Notes under the pieces: model-generated
Database searches by the model: none
Seen by the model: only the letters and a program-made list of their open reading frames with translations
Told to the model about the DNA's origin: nothing
DNA from: a virus
DNA: 64,000 bases
Reading direction: 5' to 3' (one strand)
IMG/VR virus record: IMGVR_UViG_3300009159_000050
Location: 1-64,000 of that record
Position numbers and translations under genes: made by a program
Shown here: piece by piece, positions 14,266-21,549 of the stretch
Layout of the letters: every line of letters starts with the position of its first letter
How positions within the stretch are numbered: position 1 is the first letter of the stretch

Positions 14266-14477
14266 TAGGGGGCTACTAATAGATCTAAGCATATCTATAA
14301 ACTGCTTATTCAGCTCCCGCAAAATTTGGGGCTCGGGCCCCATGTGACCAATATCACACGTGTCTTTACGAGACATTAAAAAAATGTCCGATTTGCCCCA
14401 TATTTAACTAGCCTGCCTTGCATTTGTCAGTCTATCCTGATATACTTAAATCTCAACAACAACAAGGAGAAAAACTC
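14266..14477 (+). promoter_or_regulatory. CRP box and RecA-NDp-type promoter before DUF932 gene
   Basis: A hairpin-prone segment with GGGGGCT and AGCTCCC, GGGGCTCGGGCCCC (14328-14341), a perfect TGTGACCAATATCACA (14343-14358), AATGTCCGATTT (14383-14394), TGTCAG (14425-14430), 10 bases, TATACT (14441-14446). Confidence 0.75.
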
Positions 14478-15494
14478 ATGGCACATGACCTAGAAATACA
14501 AAACGGAAAAACATCTTTTGCTTCTTTCCGTGAACCTGCATGGCATGGATTGGGTACCGTCTTCACTGAGGAAAAGACCACACTAGAAATGTTAGATCTT
14601 GCTAACCTTTCTAACTGGAACGTTCGTCTTGAAGATCTACCAACCCCTGCACACTTAACAAGCGACAAGGAATACCAATATGTCGTACGCACCAACCCCA
14701 CTGATAGCGCCCAGACTGATATTCTTGGTGTCGTTGGTGAACGCTATCACGTATTGCAGAATGAGGACCTATTCTCATTTGGTGATAACATCCTAGACGG
14801 CGGTGGCCGTTGGGAGACTGCTGGCTCAATCAAGGGTGGACGTGTTGTCTTTGGTGCCCTTGCACTAGAGCGTGAAACAATCCTAGACCCTAGTGGCGTT
14901 GCAGATAAGGTGAAGACCTATTTGCTCATCAACACATCACATGACGGCTCAATCGCAATTCAAGCAAGCATAACACCAGTTCGTGTTGTGTGCGCTAACA
15001 CTCTCAATCTTGCACTTAACACCACACGCAAGAAGAATGGTGTCAAGCAATCATTCAAGATTCGTCACACTCAGACTGCCAATGGTAAGGTGCAAATTGC
15101 ACGTGAGACTCTTGGCATGGCTAATAAGTACATGGACGAATTTGATCTCATGGCTAAGGCTATGATTGAGAAGGAAGTCAGTGCTAAGACTTTCTACGAT
15201 ATCATTCTTGCTGCATATCCTAAGCCAGAAAAAGATGCTAAGGGTGCCGTAAAGAAGTGGGAGAATAAAGTTGATATCATCAACGATATTTACACTGGCG
15301 AATTTAATGGCATGATTGCTGGTAATGCATGGGGTGCATTTAATGCACTTACTGAGCGCCTTGATTGGTACCGCACATCTCGCGGTGGTAACAATGAAAG
15401 CATGCTTGCAAGCGCAAGCGGATTTGACCCTGCAATCAACGCAGAGAAAAATCGTTTGCTAAAGGTTGTACAAAATACCTTGCAACTAGTATAA
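14478..15494 (+). CDS. DUF932 (TIGR03299-type) phage/plasmid protein, 338 aa
   Basis: Start at ATG 14478 after AAGGAG. The start MAHDLEIQNGKTSFAS, then EPAWHGLGT near residue 20, GVVGERYHVLQNED and CANTLNLAL are hallmarks of the DUF932 family carried by phages and plasmids. The family function is not established; its gene is often near replication or anti-restriction loci. It stands alone, between a RecA-NDp-type promoter and tRNA-Asp. Confidence 0.85.
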   Translation: MAHDLEIQNGKTSFASFREPAWHGLGTVFTEEKTTLEMLDLANLSNWNVRLEDLPTPAHLTSDKEYQYVVRTNPTDSAQTDILGVVGERYHVLQNEDLFSFGDNILDGGGRWETAGSIKGGRVVFGALALERETILDPSGVADKVKTYLLINTSHDGSIAIQASITPVRVVCANTLNLALNTTRKKNGVKQSFKIRHTQTANGKVQIARETLGMANKYMDEFDLMAKAMIEKEVSAKTFYDIILAAYPKPEKDAKGAVKKWENKVDIINDIYTGEFNGMIAGNAWGAFNALTERLDWYRTSRGGNNESMLASASGFDPAINAEKNRLLKVVQNTLQLV

Positions 15495-15531
15495 TAAAAT
15501 AATCCTGAGCATGATATAAAACTGCTCGCAA

Positions 15532-15605
15532 GATCTCTTAGCTCAATTGGTTAGAGCGCTACCCTGTCACGGTAGAGGTTGCGAGTTCAAGTCTCGTAGG
15601 GATCG
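15532..15605 (+). tRNA. tRNA-Asp (GTC)
   Basis: Acceptor GATCTCT pairs with AGGGATC; D-arm, anticodon stem CTACC/GGTAG with loop CTGTCAC (anticodon GTC) and T-arm GCGAG/CTCGT are all present. No CCA is encoded. A GAGCA/TGCTC stem-loop lies just before it. Confidence 0.9.
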
Positions 15606-15732
15606 CAAGCGTAAATGGGGCCCCGAGGCAAAATGGTACAAAACGGACATTTAAGAAGCTAAGATAAATACTCACGGATTTTTTTATTACGAAGGGCTTG
15701 CTTTTTCCCCAGTTTTCCTGTAGAATAAATAC
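15606..15732 (+). promoter_or_regulatory. Leaderless promoter region before 15733
   Basis: GGGGCCCCGAGG (about 15617), one inverted copy of the box AATGTCCGTTTT (15640-15651, minus), then TTGCTT (15698-15703), 17 bases, TAGAAT (15721-15726) and 6 bases to ATG. Confidence 0.6.
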
Positions 15733-15894
15733 ATGAACACTACACATAAACCATACACAATACACGAACTCGTAGAAGAAATCTATGAGGACAACTTCTC
15801 GCACTTTGATTTCATGGAAAACATGAATGGTGGGGATTGCGATTGTAATCTTCATATGACTATGAATACTATCTTAAAGTATTGGGGAGAGTAA
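15733..15894 (+). CDS. Hypothetical protein, 53 aa, leaderless
   Basis: ATG 6 bases after TAGAAT. Helical acidic start (IHELVEEIYEDNF) and a CDCN motif. Stop overlaps the next start. No family recognised. Confidence 0.55.
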   Translation: MNTTHKPYTIHELVEEIYEDNFSHFDFMENMNGGDCDCNLHMTMNTILKYWGE

Positions 15895-16052
15895 TGCTAG
15901 GCTATACTAAAGAAGATTTAGATCAGATGACTAATGCTATTCAGTCTGCTATAACTACCGTGAATTCTGACGATGACCCTTGGCTACATTCAAGACTGTA
16001 TATGGCAAGCGAATTCTTACAAGGCCTATGGGCAGAAGGGTATTTTGACTAA
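15894..16052 (+). CDS. Hypothetical protein, 52 aa
   Basis: TAATG overlaps on both sides. Helical product with DLDQMTNAIQSAI and ASEFLQGLWAEG. No family recognised. Confidence 0.5.
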   Translation: MLGYTKEDLDQMTNAIQSAITTVNSDDDPWLHSRLYMASEFLQGLWAEGYFD

Positions 16053-16240
16053 TGTGGACTAAACATGAGTATCTTTGTACTAATTGTGATACCCTTTTTG
16101 AAATCACAACCAGCAATGACCTGGTGATTCAACCCAACTGTATCTGTGATCAGCCTCACATTATTAGGATAAACAGATATGATGTGACGCAACTCACAGA
16201 AGATCACCTTGACTCTATTGGCAAAGTTCACTACAATTAA
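16052..16240 (+). CDS. Zinc-ribbon protein, 62 aa, containing two CRP palindromes
   Basis: Two knuckles (CTNC and CIC) give a zinc ribbon. Two perfect CRP-type sequences lie inside the coding region: TGTGATCAGCCTCACA at 16145-16160 and TGTGACGCAACTCACA at 16183-16198, 38 bases apart and just before the promoter of the next gene. Confidence 0.6.
   Translation: MWTKHEYLCTNCDTLFEITTSNDLVIQPNCICDQPHIIRINRYDVTQLTEDHLDSIGKVHYN
16209..16237 (+). promoter_or_regulatory. Leaderless promoter for 16244
   Basis: TTGACT (16209-16214), 17 bases, TACAAT (16232-16237), 6 bases, ATG. The CRP-type site at 16183-16198 is centred about 53 bases upstream of the ATG, the same distance as at 11501 and 11903. Confidence 0.7.
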
Positions 16241-16243
16241 TAT

Positions 16244-16393
16244 ATGGACCTAAACACATTACGAGAGTACATAAAAATTCACATAATCTCATTGGAGCAA
16301 GACTTGGAATCAAACCCTGAATCTATACACGTAGTAGACCTCAATGGACAAATTGTGGCCTGTGAACATATACTAGGAGTAATCAATGAATAA
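16244..16393 (+). CDS. Hypothetical protein, 49 aa, leaderless
   Basis: Helix (NTLREYIKIHIISLEQDLE) then a short strand pair ending in a single Cys. Overlaps the next gene by 8 bases. No family recognised. Confidence 0.5.
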   Translation: MDLNTLREYIKIHIISLEQDLESNPESIHVVDLNGQIVACEHILGVINE

Positions 16394-16658
16394 TCTATCA
16401 CTATCCCCTCGTCTACAAAAACTAGTAGACATGGGGGAATCAGGCACTGACATCCTACATGGGGAACTAAAAAACCTTATGTATGAAGCAGAAAAGAATA
16501 TGCTTGCTGCTCAGAACAATGAACCTTTGGCTGAGGATGAGTATGATGAGTCAGATGAGTATCATCATGGATACCTTGACGCTTTGGCAACGGTATACCA
16601 ACTAACTTACGAACTGGCATTTGCAATCTCAGATCGTGCTAAGTTGACAAACCAATAG
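16386..16658 (+). CDS. Hypothetical helical protein, 90 aa
   Basis: Acidic helical product with EDEYDESDEYHHGYLDAL and a C-terminal amphipathic helix (TVYQLTYELAFAISDRAKL). No family recognised. Confidence 0.5.
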   Translation: MNNLSLSPRLQKLVDMGESGTDILHGELKNLMYEAEKNMLAAQNNEPLAEDEYDESDEYHHGYLDALATVYQLTYELAFAISDRAKLTNQ

Positions 16659-16672
16659 CATTCCTGTAAAAT
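16644..16672 (+). promoter_or_regulatory. Sigma70-like promoter for 16704 operon
   Basis: TTGACA (16644-16649), 17 bases, TAAAAT (16667-16672), overlapping the end of the previous gene. Confidence 0.75.
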
Positions 16673-16703
16673 TAATATAAACCACTACTAGAAAGAAAAC
16701 ATC

Positions 16704-17348
16704 ATGCCAAACTGGGTATATAACGGACTAACTGTAGAAGGCTCTGAGTCATCTGTCCTTAAGTTAAAAGAGCAGGTAGGTAAGCCTATCTCTGTGCCAG
16801 TCGTTGACTGGAAGACTAATGAACTAAAGATAGAGACCAACGATAGCCCTATCTTCTCATACTGGAACATCATAGCCCCTACTGACCTAGATGCCTATCC
16901 TAAACAAACTGATCATTCATTAGATAAGCCATATGAGGGTGATGACTGGTATTCTTGGAATAATCGTAACTGGGGAGTTAAATGGGATGCAAGCAATCCT
17001 TACATTGGTGGAGAGCAAGTCAATGGTGAGAACTATGTTATTCAGTATAACTTTGAATCCCCTTGGGGAATTCCAGATGAGGCTCTAATTAATCTATCAT
17101 CTCAGTACCCTGATTTACTATTTACTTTAGAGTATGAGGAAGAGACTGGCTGGGGTGGAGAGCATGAGTACCTTAGAGGTGAGCAACTTGAAGGTATGAG
17201 TTATAACTGGAAGTGCCCAGAGTGCGACTACCTCCATGCAGGCGATCCTGATGACTTATACATAGAGAAGCACGAAGAGTTGGTCTGCCCTACATGTCAG
17301 TGGCCTGTGCTAGAATTGATGAAAACACCAAAGGAAGAGGTAAAATGA
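16704..17348 (+). CDS. Api92-like (YubB ferredoxin-like) protein with zinc ribbon, 214 aa
   Basis: The start MPNWVYNGLTVEGSE and the central NNRNWGVKWDASNP and FESPWGIP match the Api92-like/YubB ferredoxin-fold family of phages and plasmids. A C-terminal CPEC...CPTC zinc ribbon (about 175-208) is added. The family function is unknown. ATGA overlap couples it to 17345. Confidence 0.75.
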   Translation: MPNWVYNGLTVEGSESSVLKLKEQVGKPISVPVVDWKTNELKIETNDSPIFSYWNIIAPTDLDAYPKQTDHSLDKPYEGDDWYSWNNRNWGVKWDASNPYIGGEQVNGENYVIQYNFESPWGIPDEALINLSSQYPDLLFTLEYEEETGWGGEHEYLRGEQLEGMSYNWKCPECDYLHAGDPDDLYIEKHEELVCPTCQWPVLELMKTPKEEVK

Positions 17349-17647
17349 AAACGGCAGATAGAGATAAACTACACAAATGTCTAGAGATCTTACACACTAC
17401 AGAACTAGGCCTACCCATGGTATGGCTATGGACATGGAGTGCCATTGTAGATATACTAGATGACAAGACATATCATGCACAGGTCAACCTTGATACTGTA
17501 TGGAATAAACTCTGTGAGGATGTAGCCGCAGGCAAAGGCTTCTCTCTAGAGTATGGGGCAGAGCAGCACTGGGATGATGTAACAGACTGGATGCACGAGA
17601 ACGAATTCATTATAGAGCCAGACCAAGAAGAAGAGGAGCAAGACTAA
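17345..17647 (+). CDS. Hypothetical protein, 100 aa
   Basis: Start at ATG 17345 overlapping the previous stop. Contains the LGLP-M/I-x-x-x-W pattern shared with the 18301 and 34858 products (a short LGLP turn followed by a hydrophobic strand), then acidic helices. It may be a distant member of that small family. Confidence 0.5.
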   Translation: MKTADRDKLHKCLEILHTTELGLPMVWLWTWSAIVDILDDKTYHAQVNLDTVWNKLCEDVAAGKGFSLEYGAEQHWDDVTDWMHENEFIIEPDQEEEEQD

Positions 17648-18033
17648 TGGGAGCACGTATTAATTATATATTCAAAGATGTAGAGGCTGCAGTAGGCGAG
17701 CCAACTTCCCATGTGGTTCTATATAGCCACTGGGGTGAGACAGAGTGGCAGCGGGACCTAGCACAGGCGCTGCTGCATGCTAAACCTAGGTGGAGTGACG
17801 CCAGTTACTTTACTCGTATGATTATCAGTTGGCTTATGCAAGACTCTGTATTCAGTGCGACAGGGTTTGGTATCTATGCTATTAATGATATTAACGAGGA
17901 CCTAGGAGATACGACGGTAGTGATTGATATCTCTAAAGAAACTATCATTGATAACCAGGGAAATGTACTTGACTGGCAATTGTTTATTGAAGCCTACCTA
18001 CCAGTTGCTTTGACTGAGCACGTAGGGGTATAA
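17647..18033 (+). CDS. Hypothetical protein, 128 aa
   Basis: Alpha/beta product; VVLYSHWGETEW near the start and FGIYAINDINEDLGD later are the most conserved-looking stretches. TAATG overlap with 17345. This layout is common in phage proteins of unknown function. Confidence 0.55.
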   Translation: MGARINYIFKDVEAAVGEPTSHVVLYSHWGETEWQRDLAQALLHAKPRWSDASYFTRMIISWLMQDSVFSATGFGIYAINDINEDLGDTTVVIDISKETIIDNQGNVLDWQLFIEAYLPVALTEHVGV

Positions 18034-18048
18034 ATACACCCTACACTA

Positions 18049-18093
18049 GAGGTGGCGCAATTTGTGGTGGGTTGCGCCCCTCTCCTCTTTTTG
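18049..18093 (+). terminator. Terminator overlapping the next promoter
   Basis: GAGG-T-GGCGCAA pairs with TTGCGCC-C-CTC, followed by CTCTTTTT. The downstream stem arm contains TTGCGC (18072-18077), 17 bases before TATAAT (18095-18100), so terminator and promoter overlap. Confidence 0.7.
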
Positions 18094-18116
18094 ATATAAT
18101 GTAGATAAGGAGAGCC

Positions 18117-18326
18117 ATGAGAAAAAAACTAGTCACGAAGGAAGAAAAAGTAGCAATCCAATTATGCAATATCTTGGCAGACCTTCGCCTTGACCTTGAC
18201 ATGATTGGTACTTATCTAGTAAGACTATCACCTAATGTAATTTACAATCGCTTGATCATATTAACAGATTCAGCAGAGGCAGAAAAGGAAGGGCAACATC
18301 ATGACTACAACTACAGAACTCGCTAG
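18117..18326 (+). CDS. Hypothetical protein, 69 aa
   Basis: AAGGAG before the ATG. Helical, with LCNILADLRLDLDMIGTYL. Its end overlaps the next gene by 26 bases in another frame. Confidence 0.5.
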   Translation: MRKKLVTKEEKVAIQLCNILADLRLDLDMIGTYLVRLSPNVIYNRLIILTDSAEAEKEGQHHDYNYRTR

Positions 18327-18561
18327 CAAATGTGATATCTTAAATGATATCTGGATCAACCATTCTGAGAATGAATGGTTTGAAGACTTCATTGAGATTA
18401 ACGATTTGGGTTTGCCTATGGCATATTTTATTTGCAACGGTATAGTAGAGGCAACCCCTCTTGCAATAGAAATCATAGATGTAACATTCGCTGATCTATT
18501 AGAACTTTTAGAGATTGAGGATACTGGTTTCAAACTCTTGAGTGATATTGTAAAAAGCTGA
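18301..18561 (+). CDS. Small acidic protein, 86 aa, paralogue of 34858-35157
   Basis: Shares with the minus-strand gene at 34858 the order C-x-IL-x-x-IW, W/Y-F-x-DFIE-x-ND-LGLP-x-A, and a C-terminal helix LLELLEIEDTG. Function unknown. Confidence 0.6.
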   Translation: MTTTTELASKCDILNDIWINHSENEWFEDFIEINDLGLPMAYFICNGIVEATPLAIEIIDVTFADLLELLEIEDTGFKLLSDIVKS

Positions 18562-18599
18562 GAAGTCAGCCCCTGCGGGGGCCCGACCACCCAAACCAT

Positions 18600-19290
18600 T
18601 CTATCAAACCTTATTACGATATGTCCAAATTTTCCCCAGTTTTTGACATTAAGTGGGTTCTAAAAATTTTCCAGATTCATGGGCTTTTGTCAAACCTTAT
18701 TTTCAGAAAAGACATTACGACAGCTCAAATATTTTCTCCTATTCAAACCTTATATTAATCTATGTTATAATCTTTACATGGGAAGAAACTATTTTTCAAA
18801 GCATGGTGGACCTTACTTCATCAATGATGGGTTCTCCAAGCATACAGAAGAATCTCTCAAACCAGATAAAGGTCTTTTCTATTTTATAGTATCATCTTTT
18901 GCTATTGCCTTAGCTGCTATAGGTAGTTTTCTTTACTTCATTTAATTCCCGCGTTATAACGTGTTAAATAATCCTGTCATACATTACGATCACGCCTTTG
19001 GCGTCCCCGCTTTTGGCGGGGGAGATAGACAAACCCCTATATAAAATAACCCCTATATAAAACATTACGATAACAAACCTTTTCTCCTGGTTTTTGATAT
19101 ATTATCAAACCTTTCTATTATATTATTGGACATTATGGACGATTTTGTCTAGTTTTTTTATAGGGTTTTTAAGCTATAAAGGTTTGACAAATTGAAGGTT
19201 TGGGGGTATAATCCAAGGCCAGAAGGTAAGGTTTGACAAAAGGAAAGGTTTGTGATAGGAGGTTTGAAGGTTTGGACATTACGACGCCAT
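18600..19290. repeat. AAGGTTTG / CATTACGA repeat field
   Basis: AAGGTTTG or its complement CAAACCTT occurs near 18605, 18692, 18744, 19073, 19103, 19181, 19196, 19228, 19243 and 19267, first mostly in one orientation then the other. (C)ATTACGA occurs near 18614, 18713, 18983, 19063 and 19278. TTGACA (19184-19189), 17 bases, TATAAT (19207-19212) shows that one repeat supplies a -35 box. Apart from the small genes at 18778 and 19491 no coding is seen in 18562-19606; a CCCGC/GCGGG hairpin is near 19007-19022. Confidence 0.65.
18778..18945 (+). CDS. Single-span membrane protein, 55 aa, leaderless
   Basis: ATG 6 bases after TATAAT (18766-18771), so a longer upstream frame was rejected. Polar N-terminus and one C-terminal span (FIVSSFAIALAAIGSFLYF). 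It lies inside the repeat field. Confidence 0.55.
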   Translation: MGRNYFSKHGGPYFINDGFSKHTEESLKPDKGLFYFIVSSFAIALAAIGSFLYFI

Positions 19291-19490
19291 CTGTCTAAAC
19301 GCTCAATCCTCCACTTCACTCCACTTTCCTCCACGAAAGATAAATCTAAAAAATATCAGTAAGATTTATTATCCTATCAAACACTATCAAACCACCCAAT
19401 TCGGACATATATCTCCTATAATTCCAGGGTATATAAACCTCTGGCTATCTGGGCTTCTGAGCTATCTGACATATACTGTATACTGGCTAT

Positions 19491-19565
19491 ATGGACATGT
19501 TCTATTTCTCCCTTATCCCCTTTATTCTTATTACTTGTATTACCTTGTATATCTGGCATAGTTGA
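19491..19565 (+). CDS. Possible tiny membrane peptide, 24 aa, leaderless
   Basis: TATACT (19479-19484), 6 bases, ATG. The product is one hydrophobic helix (FSLIPFILITCITLYIW). Too short to be sure. Confidence 0.35.
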   Translation: MDMFYFSLIPFILITCITLYIWHS

Positions 19566-19606
19566 CCATACTTTACTTCCCCCGAAATTTCTGCTATGCT
19601 TGATAC

Positions 19607-19801
19607 ATGGACAAACCTTTATCTAAATATATCTCTGAATGCTGTATTGACTGTGGCAAATTCATCAGAACAAATGACAAAACCAAGCTTATCCTATTCA
19701 TGATGGATCATTATGGGGGAGATGGTATTAAGGTTTGTAGTAAGACTTGGTATGGTAAATTGATATATACCGTGCTAAATTGGAAGCATAGAAACTATTA
19801 A
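19607..19801 (+). CDS. Zinc-binding protein, 64 aa, leaderless
   Basis: ATG 6 bases after TATGCT. N-terminal CCIDC and a later single Cys (KVCSK) with basic, Trp/Tyr-rich tail. The start of the gene contains one CAAACCTT repeat. AAGGAG for the next gene follows the stop. Confidence 0.6.
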   Translation: MDKPLSKYISECCIDCGKFIRTNDKTKLILFMMDHYGGDGIKVCSKTWYGKLIYTVLNWKHRNY

Positions 19802-19812
19802 AAGGAGATATA

Positions 19813-19974
19813 ATGAAAAGTTCAATTTGTGCCTATAAGCGTGGTGAGCGTTACTTTACCAGTTATCACTGGTGTAATGAATGCCCACCTTCAGATGAGT
19901 ACCGTGCTCTTGAAAAACAACACAAACTTGCGTGGGCAAAAAGAAATGCAAAGAAAGATAATGTCAGAGCCTAA
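19813..19974 (+). CDS. Zinc-binding basic protein, 53 aa
   Basis: AAAGGAG precedes the ATG. A C...HWCNEC cluster and a Lys/Arg-rich C-terminus suggest a nucleic-acid-binding knuckle. Overlaps the next gene by 14 bases. Confidence 0.55.
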   Translation: MKSSICAYKRGERYFTSYHWCNECPPSDEYRALEKQHKLAWAKRNAKKDNVRA

Positions 19975-20161
19975 TCTATTTGTGACATCTTTGCCTACTA
20001 CTAGGAACATGCATAGGCAAGGTCACAAAGGTAAGCGCAAGATTATGAAGTCTAAACCTGTAATTAGAGTGGGTGGCCGTAAGGTTTCTGCTGCTCTTAA
20101 GAATAATACAAGATATGCATTTCCTATAGAAGTATCGCATATTGGGGATACTAACCAATAG
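19961..20161 (+). CDS. Strongly basic protein, 66 aa
   Basis: Start at ATG 19961 after AAGAAAG. Rich in Lys and Arg (RQGHKGKRKIMKSK) with an RVGGRKVSAALKNN segment. Likely nucleic-acid binding; no family recognised. Confidence 0.5.
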   Translation: MSEPNLFVTSLPTTRNMHRQGHKGKRKIMKSKPVIRVGGRKVSAALKNNTRYAFPIEVSHIGDTNQ

Positions 20162-20220
20162 TGCCCGTGTAGGGCAGGGGATGGTTTGTTACCTCTATTT
20201 TGCCGCCGAACTTTAAAAAC

Positions 20221-20249
20221 TTGACAAATTTTTTGCCGAGTGGTATGAT
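20221..20249 (+). promoter_or_regulatory. Leaderless promoter for 20256
   Basis: Consensus TTGACA (20221-20226), 17 bases, TATGAT (20244-20249), 6 bases, ATG. The clearest example of the leaderless pattern in the window. Confidence 0.85.
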
Positions 20250-20255
20250 GGATAT

Positions 20256-20360
20256 ATGACCCACGTGTGCGACTATGAACTAGACCTTGATGGTCAAGTA
20301 ACCTGTGCCGTATGTGGGGCTATGGATGATGATATGACAAACCCTAATGTGGTAGAATAG
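20256..20360 (+). CDS. Tiny zinc-ribbon-like protein, 34 aa, leaderless
   Basis: HVC and CAVCGA Cys groups and an acidic tail. The preceding promoter is perfect, which supports expression. Confidence 0.55.
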   Translation: MTHVCDYELDLDGQVTCAVCGAMDDDMTNPNVVE

Positions 20361-20364
20361 ACTA

Positions 20365-20553
20365 ATGATAACAATAATTGCAATTCTAATAACTTGGTAT
20401 GCCACAAAGCTATATTACACAAGAAACCTTAAACTCTCAATCAATCCTTTAGATCCTGATATGGTGCAGGCTAAATGCCATCAGTGCGCTCAAATTATAG
20501 TAACCCATGTAGATAATATGAGATCACCGTTCTACTGTTTGCGTTGTGTGTAA
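20365..20553 (+). CDS. Membrane-anchored zinc ribbon, 62 aa, leaderless
   Basis: TAGAAT (20353-20358), 6 bases, ATG. A membrane span at residues 2-18 (TIIAILITWYATKLYY) is followed by two knuckles, CHQC and CLRC. Stop overlaps the next ATG. Confidence 0.6.
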   Translation: MITIIAILITWYATKLYYTRNLKLSINPLDPDMVQAKCHQCAQIIVTHVDNMRSPFYCLRCV

Positions 20554-20681
20554 TGCCTATAGTATTATGTTTTGATTGTGGTTCACCCTTTGAGGCTTCT
20601 TACGATACCCCGAATATTACGAAGGCATGCCCTAAGTGCCAAGAAAAGATATGGGAAACTCAAAGCTCATTTGAGGAATAG
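20553..20681 (+). CDS. Tiny zinc-ribbon protein, 42 aa
   Basis: CFDCG and CPKCQ knuckles separated by 17 residues, a canonical zinc ribbon. TAATG overlap with the previous gene. Confidence 0.6.
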   Translation: MPIVLCFDCGSPFEASYDTPNITKACPKCQEKIWETQSSFEE

Positions 20682-20682
20682 C

Positions 20683-20775
20683 ATGGAACTATCTACTTAT
20701 TGGATATATGGAGTTTTATCTTTATTCAGTTTATTTATTCTTCAGTTTATATATTATATTATTAAGAATAAGTAG
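20683..20775 (+). CDS. Tiny membrane peptide, 30 aa
   Basis: One hydrophobic helix (VLSLFSLFILQFIYYII) ending in Lys residues, starting 2 bases after the previous stop. It ends the plus-strand early block. Confidence 0.45.
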   Translation: MELSTYWIYGVLSLFSLFILQFIYYIIKNK

Positions 20776-20777
20776 TT

Positions 20778-21377
20778 TTAAATACCCTCAGATTTTGAAC
20801 TATTCCTAAATTCTGTAAACTCTTTAAAAATATCATCTGGTTGATTAATATTAAGATGACTGTAGTCTGATCTATCTTCTAATTTATAAAACCTTATAAA
20901 TATCATTTTAACAAATTCCCTATCCTTAAAATCTTTATGAGCTCTCCAGTGTACTTCAGTATTACCATTAAATATAATTGCTGAATTATCTTTTAGTCGG
21001 TAGGTTTCAAAGTTAAGCCCTAGATCCCATGAGGTGTTGGAATCTAGCTGAAAATTAATAATAAGATCATTTGTATCTCCATCAAGATGTGGAGGAAGGT
21101 TTGGCTTGCCATACTTATTGCTGTATTCCACAACGACAGCATGGTCAATAGCAAGTTTTATATTTGTAATTCCAGAAATGATACTATATATCCTGTCTGT
21201 TATATCTTTTGTTAGGCTTCTAAGAATGTTTCCATATTGCAGTCTGCCAAGCTCTTTACAAATACCAGGGCCACGATCACCATTTTCATAAGCTGGAACT
21301 TTAATATCATTTATAACCTTATTTAAATGTTTAATCTGCTCAGGTGTAAACAAATTATCTATCAGATGTATATTCAT
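20778..21377 (-). CDS. 2OG-Fe(II) oxygenase-like protein, 199 aa
   Basis: A double-stranded beta-helix pattern with iron ligands HLDGD (H-x-D) near residue 97 and a later His in TEVHWRAHKD, followed by VKMIFIRF with the likely 2-oxoglutarate-binding Arg. Such enzymes hydroxylate proteins, small molecules or DNA bases; the substrate is unknown. One of three in the window. Confidence 0.65.
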   Translation of the reverse strand: MNIHLIDNLFTPEQIKHLNKVINDIKVPAYENGDRGPGICKELGRLQYGNILRSLTKDITDRIYSIISGITNIKLAIDHAVVVEYSNKYGKPNLPPHLDGDTNDLIINFQLDSNTSWDLGLNFETYRLKDNSAIIFNGNTEVHWRAHKDFKDREFVKMIFIRFYKLEDRSDYSHLNINQPDDIFKEFTEFRNSSKSEGI

Positions 21378-21406
21378 TTGATTTAATTATATCATATGGG
21401 TCTATA

Positions 21407-21435
21407 TTGACATACTAGTCAAAATAGGATATGCT
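21407..21435 (+). promoter_or_regulatory. Leaderless promoter for 21442
   Basis: TTGACA (21407-21412), 17 bases, TATGCT (21430-21435), 6 bases, ATG. Confidence 0.8.
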
Positions 21436-21441
21436 TTAACT

Positions 21442-21549
21442 ATGAAAGAATGTAGCCATAAATGGTATATGCGTGATCCAGGAATTCAGTGTGTTAAATG
21501 TTTTATAGTGTGGGATATTAGTATGGAAAAGGAGATTGAGGATTTATGA
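21442..21549 (+). CDS. Tiny Cys/His protein, 35 aa, leaderless
   Basis: ECSHKW and CVKC groups resemble a zinc knuckle. ATGA overlap couples it to the deacetylase-like gene, which has GGAGATTGAGG upstream. Confidence 0.55.
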   Translation: MKECSHKWYMRDPGIQCVKCFIVWDISMEKEIEDL

